Source of the DNA: Spirochaetota bacterium | GTDB taxonomy: Bacteria > Spirochaetota > Spirochaetia > SZUA-6 | Length of the DNA: 5,048 nt | Direction: 5' to 3' | NCBI GenBank assembly: GCA_003641675.1 | Contig: QNBI01000183.1 | Coordinates: 1 to 5,048 of the forward strand | In this document: positions 1 through 5,048 of the stretch, one piece after another | Position numbering within the stretch: position 1 is the stretch's first letter | Layout of the letters: each line of letters starts with the position of its first letter | Notes under the pieces: model-generated | What the model was told of the DNA's origin: nothing | Seen by the model: only the letters and a program-made list of their open reading frames with translations | Databases searched by the model: none | Translations under genes and position numbers: made by a program

Positions 1-708
1 AAGCTGTAATTCATCTAGTTTGATGCGTGCCTCGAGTTTTTCCTTTATCTCCAGCGGGGTCCCCGAATAACCTTCAGGAATGGAATCTTCTGTAAAGTAT
101 GCCGAATGAAGTATCTTATAAGCTTCATTTAAAAAATGCGGCGTAGTAAAAGCAAATACCCATACATTATCTTCATCCCGGTTTACCTCCAGTATGAGAA
201 CGGGAACATTTACAGATGAATAAATGAGAGGTTCAAAATTCCTTTCCGGTACTCTTCCGAAGAGCAGCCGAACCATTTCGAAATTTGTTATATCCCCGAG
301 GTTTATATCGAGATCGGACAGAATATCCAGGTATGGTATTACTTTCTCTTTGTGTTCCAGCTCTCGCTTTAAATTGTTGCGCATTTCAAAGGTATTATTT
401 AATTTTTCATTGAGTTGCCGGATTTGTGACAATAGTTTTTCCGTATCAACTTCCACTCTGATATCCACATCGGCTTCTCTGAACTCGGGGTTATACCCTG
501 TCATTTTTAAAAAGTTCATTAGTTCCGAATAGAGTTTATCGAACGGGTTTTCGTCTATTTGTTTAATATATGAGCAGCTTTTGTCCGAAAGTGATTCTGT
601 TATTCTAACAGGTTCAAACTCGCCTGTGGATATTACTTTTATCTGTTCTTTTTCCAGCTTCTCTGCGGGAAAAGCAAGAGAAACGCGGTTCATTTTCTCT
701 ACTGCCAT
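1..708 (-). CDS. ntpI: V/A-type ATP synthase subunit I (NtpI / 116-kDa 'a' subunit), N-terminal 236 residues, cut by window edge
   Basis: Subunit I is the stator membrane subunit of the V/A-type rotary ATPase. Its cytoplasmic N-terminal half docks the peripheral stalks, and its C-terminal membrane half carries the ion half-channels. Only part of the cytoplasmic half is visible: no membrane segment and no stop codon fall inside the window. The family is recognised from the opening MAVEKMNRVSLAFP, a charged helical coiled-coil stretch at about residues 88-130, the segment FEMVRLLFGRVPERNFEPL (143-161), and the later PEGYSGTPLEIKEKLEARI (211-229). Full-length members usually have about 600-650 residues, so roughly two thirds is missing to the left. 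The ATG at 706-708 is chosen because it directly follows the stop of subunit C, has a GGGGAG ribosome site 7 nt upstream, and gives the usual family N-terminus. An in-frame ATG five codons later is the weaker alternative. Direct abutment suggests translational coupling with subunit C. Confidence 0.93.
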   Translation of the reverse strand, partial: MAVEKMNRVSLAFPAEKLEKEQIKVISTGEFEPVRITESLSDKSCSYIKQIDENPFDKLYSELMNFLKMTGYNPEFREADVDIRVEVDTEKLLSQIRQLNEKLNNTFEMRNNLKRELEHKEKVIPYLDILSDLDINLGDITNFEMVRLLFGRVPERNFEPLIYSSVNVPVLILEVNRDEDNVWVFAFTTPHFLNEAYKILHSAYFTEDSIPEGYSGTPLEIKEKLEARIKLDELQL

Positions 709-1785
709 CTAATTACTCCCCAGAGTCCTGATAAGGTATCTGGGAATTTCTTCTTTTCCCATAGAATACCTTACCGCTTCTGTTATAAGAATAATATCTT
801 TAAATTCAAATTCTACAAGGTAGAGGTATTCAAAAAGTTTGGAAAAGGTAAATTCGTTAGCTAAAGCGCCTGCGTTGATAGTTTTGAAAAAATACCGCTG
901 AATTCTCTGTGAAAGCTCAGAGGGGAATGTATCTCCATCCTTTAAATCTTTAAAAATAGCGGCATAGAAGCATCCACTAAAAAATTCTATTGCTTCATCC
1001 ACGGTTTTCGTATCACAGGCCATACGCAGATAATCTTTTTTTAATCTGTAGCCTGTGTGAAACAGCGAGTTATAGAGCTCTTCTGCAGAAAAAGAATAGA
1101 ACTTCTTAGCCCGAAGTATCCACTCAAGATTTGAAAGATCAACATACATTCCGATATTTTTAAAAACACTCTCCCTCGCTTCTCTGCTTAACTTTTGAGC
1201 TGTCATTTTAATTAATGAGATATACCATTTATCCAGGGAAGTCTCCAGAATATAGACAATATTCTGGGTACTCTTAATTCCGCTCTCCAGTATATGTTTA
1301 ATCTCTGCGTAATAATCTGTCCCCTCAAGTGCATTAAGAACCCCGTCGGTATTTTTACAAAGGGCAATATTTTGCGGGTTAATTTCTGCAAATTCACCGA
1401 GATTATAAAATTTGGAGGATAAATCTCTTATATCACTTTTAGCTTCTGTCAACGCATTTCTTATTGCGAGTTTGAGATTCTCAATTTCGTATCTCTTTAA
1501 AAGAAGTAATATTATTCCCCTTTCCGGACCGTGGAAAAGGTTTCTGAATTTATTAAGAACATCTATAACCTTATTTCTAATAAGCAGTTCAAGGTCCCGT
1601 CTATGGATTATTTCCGGGTCTACCTTCTTAAACAACTCCGAATAAAAATCCTTTTCGCTTAAATTTCTTGCAATCTCAGGAATAGACCGCATTCCAATTA
1701 GTTCCCTGTAATCATCTTCTGTAAGCAGATTGGATTTTAAAGCATGTATTTTAGAATTCACAGCGGAATATTTTACAATGTTCAT
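709..1785 (-). CDS. ntpC: V/A-type ATP synthase subunit C (AC39 / subunit d family)
   Basis: Subunit C is a funnel-shaped helical protein of the central axle. It seats the rotating D/F stalk on the membrane K-ring and so couples ATP turnover to ion transport. At 358 residues it has the normal length for the vATP-synt_AC39 family. Family features include YSAVNSKIHALKSNLLTEDDY (residues 6-26), HRRDLE (61-66), the strongly typical RYEIENLK (98-105), and the repeat-like DLSNLEWILRAKKFY (216-230). It is almost all helical by composition, with no signal peptide or membrane segment. The gene starts 12 nt after the subunit H stop. The upstream AAAGAAAG is only a weak ribosome site, so translation may rely partly on coupling. 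The TAG stop (709-711) is immediately followed by the ATG of subunit I. No lesions are seen. Confidence 0.95.
   Translation of the reverse strand: MNIVKYSAVNSKIHALKSNLLTEDDYRELIGMRSIPEIARNLSEKDFYSELFKKVDPEIIHRRDLELLIRNKVIDVLNKFRNLFHGPERGIILLLLKRYEIENLKLAIRNALTEAKSDIRDLSSKFYNLGEFAEINPQNIALCKNTDGVLNALEGTDYYAEIKHILESGIKSTQNIVYILETSLDKWYISLIKMTAQKLSREARESVFKNIGMYVDLSNLEWILRAKKFYSFSAEELYNSLFHTGYRLKKDYLRMACDTKTVDEAIEFFSGCFYAAIFKDLKDGDTFPSELSQRIQRYFFKTINAGALANEFTFSKLFEYLYLVEFEFKDIILITEAVRYSMGKEEIPRYLIRTLGSN
716..721 (-). promoter_or_regulatory. Ribosome binding site of subunit I, inside the end of the subunit C gene
   Basis: The minus strand reads GGGGAG here, 7 nt before the ATG at 708. It lies within the last codons of subunit C. 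This supports the chosen start of subunit I and re-initiation by ribosomes that finish subunit C. Confidence 0.7.
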
Positions 1786-1797
1786 TTTATACTTTCT

Positions 1798-2145
1798 TTA
1801 AGTAATGATTGTTTTTGCAAGTTCTGTTACAATTTCTTCTTTAATCTCTGAATATACAGAGTTCATTTCCTCTATCTGTCGGGAAGCTGCAATAACTATT
1901 TCTTTATGCATTTTCCCCGCTGTTGTTTCTGCATCTTTTAAAATTCTCTCTGCCTCTGCATGAGCCTCTTTCTCCTTTAATTCGAAAAGCTCTTTACCTT
2001 TTTTTTCTGCATTGGCTATAGTTTTTTCCGCTTCCGCTTTACCTTCTTCCATCATTGTCTTGGCAAGGTTCTCGTATTCCGCTATTTCATTTATAATATC
2101 TTCTATCTTTAAACCGGCATATTTTTCTGTATTTTTGGATGCCAT
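1798..2145 (-). CDS. ahaH: V/A-type ATPase peripheral-stalk subunit H/G (AhaH-like coiled-coil protein)
   Basis: This is a 115-residue, highly charged helical protein rich in Ala, Glu and Lys. A continuous coiled-coil-like stretch runs at about residues 20-95, including EEGKAEAEKTIANAEKKGKE and EKEAHAEAERILKDAE. It has no signal peptide or membrane helix. Size, composition and position at the head of a V/A-ATPase operon fit the AhaH / V-ATPase G family. That subunit pairs with subunit E to form the peripheral stalk linking the catalytic head to subunit I. It is too short for subunit E (about 200 residues) and lacks that subunit's globular C-terminus. The ATG at 2143-2145 is supported by a GAGGTG ribosome site 5 nt upstream and a sigma70-like promoter just before it. 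Coiled-coil proteins are hard to assign by eye, so the assignment leans partly on context. Confidence 0.85.
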   Translation of the reverse strand: MASKNTEKYAGLKIEDIINEIAEYENLAKTMMEEGKAEAEKTIANAEKKGKELFELKEKEAHAEAERILKDAETTAGKMHKEIVIAASRQIEEMNSVYSEIKEEIVTELAKTIIT

Positions 2146-2150
2146 AAAAC

Positions 2151-2156
2151 CACCTC
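2151..2156 (-). promoter_or_regulatory. Ribosome binding site of subunit H/G
   Basis: The minus strand reads GAGGTG, a strong match to the 16S rRNA tail, 5 nt before the ATG at 2145. It fixes the start of the first ATPase gene. Confidence 0.8.
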
Positions 2157-2161
2157 GTTTA

Positions 2162-2191
2162 AATATAAGGAAAGTATATTATGATAGTCAA
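2162..2191 (-). promoter_or_regulatory. Likely sigma70-type promoter of the ATPase operon (proximal)
   Basis: On the minus strand a TTGACT box (2186-2191) and a TATATT box (2162-2167) each match the consensus at five of six positions, with an 18-nt spacer. Transcription would start near 2153-2156, leaving an unusually short leader that barely includes the ribosome site. The stretch upstream is AT-rich, which could act as an UP element. The call rests on sequence match and position alone. Confidence 0.6.
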
Positions 2192-2202
2192 TAGTTTATT
2201 TG

Positions 2203-2231
2203 ATTATAAGACTAAAAAGCCACAAAGGTAA
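2203..2231 (-). promoter_or_regulatory. Candidate distal promoter of the ATPase operon, overlapping a palindrome
   Basis: On the minus strand a perfect TATAAT (2203-2208) lies 17 nt downstream of TTACCT (2226-2231), a four-of-six match to the -35 consensus. It would give a leader of about 50 nt, long enough to hold the ribosome site comfortably. Its -35 box sits inside the 14-bp palindrome at 2225-2238, so a bound protein there would block or modulate it. Confidence 0.4.
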
Positions 2232-2238
2232 TTACCTT
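2225..2238. promoter_or_regulatory. Perfect 14-bp palindrome, candidate operator
   Basis: AAGGTAATTACCTT is its own reverse complement over all 14 bases. It lies about 35 nt upstream of the proximal -35 box and covers the -35 box of the distal candidate. The half-site AATTACCT recurs at 2308-2315 within the imperfect GGTTAAATTACC. The symmetry and position fit a dimeric DNA-binding regulator. No regulator gene is visible here. Confidence 0.45.
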
Positions 2239-2271
2239 CTACCAGGCGGAGTGTGATAAAATGCTGTGAGG

Positions 2272-2285
2272 TTACTATATAAAAA
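2272..2285 (+). repeat. Direct repeat, left copy (TTACTATATAAAAA)
   Basis: The same 14 bases recur at 3363-3376 in the same orientation. The two copies flank the decayed gene at 2391-3336. Confidence 0.5.
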
Positions 2286-2319
2286 AGAAGGCGGCCTAAA
2301 CTGGTTAAATTACCTAAAG

Positions 2320-2349
2320 TGGTTTAAAAAAATAAAATGTTTAAAACCA
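2320..2349. repeat. Imperfect AT-rich inverted repeat, weak terminator candidate
   Basis: TGGTTTAAA (2320-2328) and TTTAAAACCA (2340-2349) can pair with one bulged A around an A-rich loop. It lies about 40 nt after the stop of the broken minus-strand frame. The stem has few GC pairs, and on neither strand does a clean U-tract directly follow it, so termination is doubtful. Confidence 0.25.
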
Positions 2350-2936
2350 ACCCAAATAGTCTAAGACCACCCTCTTTTCCGGATTTTCTTCTAGTTATTA
2401 GGAGGAGACCATGAAGCCCAGAAATCAACCATGTTTCCGTATATTTCTCCATCCTGAGTCCAGAACCATAATTCGTCCGGTGTGATAAGTTCAGCAAGTA
2501 CACGCTTAAGTTTTCTATCGGCAAGTATTCCTGCCCATCTTGACCAGCGGCGGGGAAGAATTTTCAATAGAAAAGCATAATACATCTTGTAAAGCGTTGT
2601 ATCGCGCATTGCAGTCCATTTGGCATCCGAACCGAAGTAAAAACCGGCATTCTCTATGTTTTCGCTAAAATAGTCATTATAGAACCTCCACGGAACTTTG
2701 CTGCAGTACCAGAGAAGTTCATCATCTCTTGTCACAGGCTCAAGGTTGAGATGCAGGAAAGAGTACAGGCTCGGCCCTGTTGTTATCCTGGTTACTTCAT
2801 AACTTAAATACATACTCATATCGCCTGAAATTAAGGGAACAGAAAACCGTCCCATGGCGCTATTTGTTGCCAGGAGCTCGGACAAGTCCTGTATGCAAAG
2901 ACCGTTAATCCAGTAACCAGTTTCAGGATCCTCTGC

Positions 2937-2942
2937 AAAAAA
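2937..2942 (-). other. A6 run at the frameshift point of the broken gene
   Basis: The minus strand reads GTTTTTTGC here. With five T instead of six the upstream frame (DVLVF) runs straight into AEDPETGYW. The join leaves only a two-codon window, because the downstream frame has a TAG just upstream of the run. This places the lesion precisely. Confidence 0.6.
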
Positions 2943-3036
2943 CTAAAACATCGCCGTTATTAAAGCTGTTAAAATCAGCAGTCACCTTCCCGGAGAGATC
3001 AATCTTTTTCATCTCCGGCTTAATTGCTGCGGTTTT

Positions 3037-3039
3037 TCA
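3037..3039 (-). other. In-frame TGA inside the broken gene
   Basis: The frame reads FYVTLLP, TGA, KTAAIKPEMKK without any other interruption before or after. A single substitution from GGA or CGA would create this stop. No SECIS-like hairpin is obvious after it, and no intact gene in the window uses TGA as a sense codon. Confidence 0.6.
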
Positions 3040-3362
3040 CGGCAAAAGCGTCACATAAAAAACATTTTTAAAAGGCGACAATTTTAATACAAAACCATTG
3101 GATTCCGAACAATATATCTCCTCCGGTTCTAAATCTTCCCTTTTTATCCTGTATATGCGCAAAGTATGAGGTTTTTTAAAACCGTAGGTAGTTAAATATG
3201 CAGAGCCATGCAAGTTTATAAGGTCTGTAACTATTCCCTCGATATGATAAATCACATCTACCACGGAGAGAGGGAAACCCTTTGCCGTAAAAATCTGGTG
3301 AGAAATATATCCGGTACCGTCACTAAATACTAACCTTTAAAAAAAGAAAATATAGTTAATTT

Positions 3363-3376
3363 TTACTATATAAAAA
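3363..3376 (+). repeat. Direct repeat, right copy (TTACTATATAAAAA)
   Basis: Identical over 14 bases to 2272-2285. It lies just upstream of the 5' end of the broken minus-strand gene. Confidence 0.5.
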
Positions 3377-3426
3377 GTTTGACTAAGGCATATAAATAAT
3401 TATCGAGAAGTAAATATAGAGGAGGA

Positions 3427-3465
3427 ATGGATAAGGACAAGGAAGTCTTTTCTGTTTTATTATGA
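3427..3465 (+). CDS. Possible 12-codon leader peptide or gene remnant with a strong ribosome site
   Basis: AGAGGAGGA (3418-3426) is the best Shine-Dalgarno sequence in the window and directly precedes ATG at 3427. The ORF reads MDKDKEVFSVLL and stops with TGA at 3463-3465. A one-base shift near its end would extend the text with YYDLLVYYNKLK to a TAA at 3494-3496. It may therefore be the start of a decayed gene rather than a functional leader. The next gene begins 101 nt later. Translation is inferred only from the ribosome site. Confidence 0.3.
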   Translation: MDKDKEVFSVLL

Positions 3466-3478
3466 TTTGCTGGTTTAC

Positions 3479-3484
3479 TATAAT
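3479..3484 (+). promoter_or_regulatory. Candidate -10 box for the sensor kinase
   Basis: A perfect TATAAT lies 82 nt before the kinase ATG. At the expected distance upstream there is only a T-rich stretch and no convincing -35 box, and no extended -10 TG motif. In such AT-rich DNA a chance match is quite possible. Confidence 0.3.
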
Positions 3485-3528
3485 AAGCTTAAGTAAATAG
3501 TTAGGACCGTAGCCAAACATTTTAAAAT

Positions 3529-3609
3529 ATGTCTTTAAAAAAATTCTTGTCTGTATTTGTTATAACATGGAAAGTGTTCTCATTACTACTAACACCAATA
3601 ATAGAATAG
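3529..3609 (+). other. Short hydrophobic ORF overlapping the kinase start, doubtful
   Basis: The ATG at 3529-3531 opens 26 codons reading MSLKKFLSVFVITWKVFSLL and a few more residues. The peptide looks like a membrane or signal segment with a basic start. It overlaps the first 43 nt of the kinase in another frame. No ribosome site precedes it. It could be chance, a coupled leader, or a frame-shifted original N-terminus of the kinase. Confidence 0.15.
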
Positions 3610-5048
3610 ATTTTATCAATGATTATGCATTAAATTTGTTAGGTTACAGAAGAGAAGAAATAATTGCCAAACCTTTAGATATTATATTTATACTTAACAA
3701 GCCGAAAAATATCTCCCTGGAAAAATTTATAAAAAATGAATTTATTCAGGAGAAAAGAGAATTTTACAGAACAAAAAATAATAAAAATATACCAATGCTG
3801 GTCTCTGCATTTATATTATATGGAGAGAAAAATAAAAAGGTTCTTTTTACAGCGCATAAAATTTTAACAACACAACATAAAATTAGCAAAATTAAATCAA
3901 GTGGAAGAAACTTAAAAAAATATCAAAAACTTAAACTATTTAAAGCAATTGCAGATAAAATTCACTATGGTATAGTGGTAACAAACCTTACCGGCAGGAT
4001 TAAATATGTAAACCCTTATTATGCTAATGTACATGGATATAGACAAAAAGAACTTCTTGGGGAAAAAATGTCTGTCTTCCATACGAATAAACAGATAAAA
4101 GATTATAAAGAAAAATATCACATCTGGTTTAAAACAGGCTATCTCAGAGAGGATAAGATTTATCATAAACGCAAAGATGGTACAACTTTTCCAATGTTTA
4201 TGAATGGGGTAATCATAAAGAATAAATTAGCAAAGCCGGTATACTTGGCATATTTTGCCATAGATATAACGGAAAAGGTTAATACAGAAAATGATCTTAA
4301 GAAAAGCGGAGAATGGATGGATCTTGCACTAAAATGCGGAGACTTAGGCATCTGGAATTGGAACATCAAAACAGATAGAATAACTTTTAACGATACTTCA
4401 CTTAAAATGCTGGGTTATATTGGTGATAAAAATATATCTTATTACACTTTATGGGAAAATCTTGTACATCCGGATGATAAGGGAAAACTAAAACAGACTA
4501 TTATGAGACATTTAAAGAGTAAAAAATATTTTTTTTCGATAGAATTACGTATCCACACAGGTTCGGGTGAGTGGAAGTGGATTCTGTATAGAGGAAAGGT
4601 TATGAAACGAAACAGTAATGGTGAAGCTCTTAGTGTATCTGGAACACAACTTGATATTACAGAACTAAAACAAACAGAGGAGCAATTAAAGGCTTCCCTT
4701 ATGGAAAAGGATGTTCTCTTGCGGGAGCTTCACCATAGAGTTAAAAACAATCTACAGTTGATAATAAGTATGCTTAACATGCAGATGCGACAGATAGAAA
4801 ATAATGAAACCAAAGACATACTTATTGATCTTAAAAATCGTATTTATTCCATGGCTGTAGTTCATGAAAATCTCTACGAATCTGACAATTTTACAAAGAT
4901 TAATTTCACCCGTTACATAAAAAAACTTATAACTGCAATATTTAGTTCCTATAAAATAGACCAGAAAAGAGTGGAATTCAACATAAAAGCAGACAATATT
5001 GAGCTGGGTATTGAAGAGTCTATCTATAGCGGATTAATAATTAATGAA
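3567..5048 (+). CDS. PAS-domain sensor histidine kinase, HisKA_2 type, C-terminus cut by window edge
   Basis: The frame is open for 494 codons to the last base. It encodes a cytoplasmic sensor kinase that would autophosphorylate on His and pass the phosphate to a response regulator not seen here. Domains in order: a PAS-like segment at about 1-97 (ESVLITTNTNNRIDFIN, N-terminally short); PAS 2 at about 122-236 (GIVVTNLTGRIKYVNPYYAN, ending FAIDITEK); PAS 3 of the PAS_3 type at about 250-368 (WNWNIKTDRITFND, VHPDDK, ending GTQLDITELK); a linker helix; and a HisKA_2 domain with LRELHHRVKNNLQ (385-397). The phosphoacceptor is probably His390, by comparison with HWE kinases. The ATPase domain starts near 470 and is cut at its N-box (GLIINE, 489-494), so the G-boxes are unseen. 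There is no membrane segment or signal peptide, so the signal is probably intracellular. The ATG at 3567 is the only usual start codon after an in-frame TAG at 3510-3512, but it has no ribosome site. Base composition is clearly more AT-rich than in the ATPase genes. Confidence 0.9.
   Translation, partial: MESVLITTNTNNRIDFINDYALNLLGYRREEIIAKPLDIIFILNKPKNISLEKFIKNEFIQEKREFYRTKNNKNIPMLVSAFILYGEKNKKVLFTAHKILTTQHKISKIKSSGRNLKKYQKLKLFKAIADKIHYGIVVTNLTGRIKYVNPYYANVHGYRQKELLGEKMSVFHTNKQIKDYKEKYHIWFKTGYLREDKIYHKRKDGTTFPMFMNGVIIKNKLAKPVYLAYFAIDITEKVNTENDLKKSGEWMDLALKCGDLGIWNWNIKTDRITFNDTSLKMLGYIGDKNISYYTLWENLVHPDDKGKLKQTIMRHLKSKKYFFSIELRIHTGSGEWKWILYRGKVMKRNSNGEALSVSGTQLDITELKQTEEQLKASLMEKDVLLRELHHRVKNNLQLIISMLNMQMRQIENNETKDILIDLKNRIYSMAVVHENLYESDNFTKINFTRYIKKLITAIFSSYKIDQKRVEFNIKADNIELGIEESIYSGLIINE

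Larger units (their letters stand above)
2239..2390. other. Intergenic stretch with short AT-rich inverted repeats, no gene seen
   Basis: Together with the promoter region 2146-2238 this forms a gap of about 245 nt without a credible gene. It contains one copy of a 14-bp direct repeat (2272-2285), a second copy of the AATTACCT half-site (2308-2315), and an imperfect inverted repeat (2320-2349). No GC-rich hairpin with a U-tract was found, so the end of transcription of the broken upstream gene is not evident. Confidence 0.5.
2391..3336 (-). pseudogene. Broken gene of unknown function (in-frame TGA plus one-base frameshift, no clear start)
   Basis: One minus-strand frame is open from just after the TAA at 3337-3339 down to a TGA at 3037-3039. 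It then continues in the same frame (KTAAIKPEMKKIDLSGKV...) to a TGA at 2923-2925. Dropping one base from the A6 run at 2937-2942 instead joins the reading to the long frame ending in TAG at 2391. The joined text is DVLVFAEDPETGYWINGLC, which reads like ordinary protein. The repaired product would be about 315 residues, rich in Trp, Tyr and Phe, with FYFGSDAKWTAMRD and ITPDELWFWTQDGEIY near its end. It shows no clear membrane helix or signal peptide. I do not recognise the family. The only in-frame start candidate in the first part is a GTG at 3262-3264 without a ribosome site, so the 5' end also appears to be lost. Its base composition is more GC-rich than its neighbours. Sequencing error could explain the A-run shift but less easily the TGA. 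Confidence 0.65.
3337..3566. other. Intergenic region between the broken gene and the kinase
   Basis: This AT-rich stretch has no RNA gene that I can recognise. It holds the right copy of the 14-bp direct repeat (3363-3376), a TTGACT box (3379-3384) without a good -10 at standard spacing, a strong ribosome site with a 12-codon ORF (3418-3465), a TATAAT box (3479-3484), and a TAAAAT box (3523-3528). It most likely carries the promoter and leader of the plus-strand kinase. Confidence 0.5.

Noticed and set aside
224..532. Plus-strand ORF of 102 codons
   Set aside because: It lies antisense to subunit I, whose minus-strand frame matches a known family; the plus-strand translation is Ser-rich and low complexity, as expected of a shadow.
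1412..1645. Plus-strand ORF of 77 codons, and the minus-strand ORF at 1212-1397
   Set aside because: Both lie inside the clearly identified subunit C gene in other frames, with no ribosome site or recognisable motif.
2281..2299. A-run followed by AGGCGGCCT as a minus-strand rho-independent terminator
   Set aside because: The GC palindrome has only a one-base centre, so it cannot form a hairpin; the T-run alone is not enough.
2324..2524. Minus-strand ORF of 66 codons
   Set aside because: It overlaps the end of the broken gene in a different frame, has no ribosome site, and its text does not continue the repaired protein.
2883..2885. TTG as the true start of an intact 164-residue gene ending at 2391
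   Set aside because: Coding text continues upstream of it (AEDPETGYWINGLCIQDL) and joins the preceding frame, and no ribosome site precedes the TTG.
3037..3039. TGA read as selenocysteine or under an alternative code
   Set aside because: No SECIS-like hairpin is obvious, the intact genes have no internal TGA, and a second lesion downstream fits gene decay better.
3474..3497. Inverted repeat TTTACT / AGTAAA before the kinase
   Set aside because: Only six AT-rich base pairs around a 12-nt loop; expected by chance in this spacer.
3936..4369. Two minus-strand ORFs of 76 and 68 codons
   Set aside because: They are antisense to the PAS domains of the kinase, Phe/Ile-rich from AT-rich DNA, and lack ribosome sites.
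1..5048. CRISPR array, tRNA, rRNA, insertion sequence
   Set aside because: No regularly spaced repeats, no tRNA-like cloverleaf or CCA end, no rRNA motifs and no transposase reading frame were seen on either strand.

Overview
The window looks like chromosomal DNA of an AT-rich bacterium. It uses an archaeal-type (V/A-type) ATP synthase and a PAS-rich HisKA_2 sensor kinase. That pairing is found in anaerobic groups such as spirochaetes and some clostridia, among others. The sequence does not fix the lineage, and an archaeal origin is less likely but not excluded. Every intact gene can be read with the standard code.

Left part (1-2240, minus strand): the start of a V/A-type ATPase operon, transcribed right to left. 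The order is the peripheral-stalk coiled-coil subunit H/G (1798-2145), then the central-axle socket subunit C/AC39 (709-1785), then the N-terminal 236 residues of the membrane stator subunit I (1-708), which runs off the left edge. The genes are tightly packed: 12 nt separate H and C, and the stop codon of C directly abuts the ATG of I. Upstream of H there is a well-formed ribosome binding site, a good sigma70-type promoter, and a second candidate promoter whose -35 box lies inside a perfect 14-bp palindrome that could be an operator.

Middle part (2239-3566): an accessory-looking stretch. A minus-strand reading frame of about 315 codons (2391-3336) is broken by an in-frame TGA and by a one-base frameshift in an A6 run. 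It has no convincing start, so I read it as a decaying gene of unknown function. A 14-bp direct repeat lies on either side of it. The 230 nt before the next gene hold a strong Shine-Dalgarno sequence in front of a 12-codon ORF, and several possible promoter elements.

Right part (3567-5048, plus strand): the first 494 codons of a soluble-looking sensor histidine kinase with three PAS-like domains, a HisKA_2 dimerisation/phosphoacceptor domain (HHRVKNN motif) and the beginning of the ATPase domain. It is cut by the window end exactly at the N-box. It is visibly more AT-rich than the ATPase genes and is not linked to them by operon structure.

The ATPase subunits work together as the stator and axle parts of one rotary enzyme. 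The kinase and the broken gene have no visible functional tie to it. I found no clearly new system. The points most worth a second look are the palindrome at the ATPase promoter, the doubly broken gene between direct repeats, and the odd leader of the kinase.
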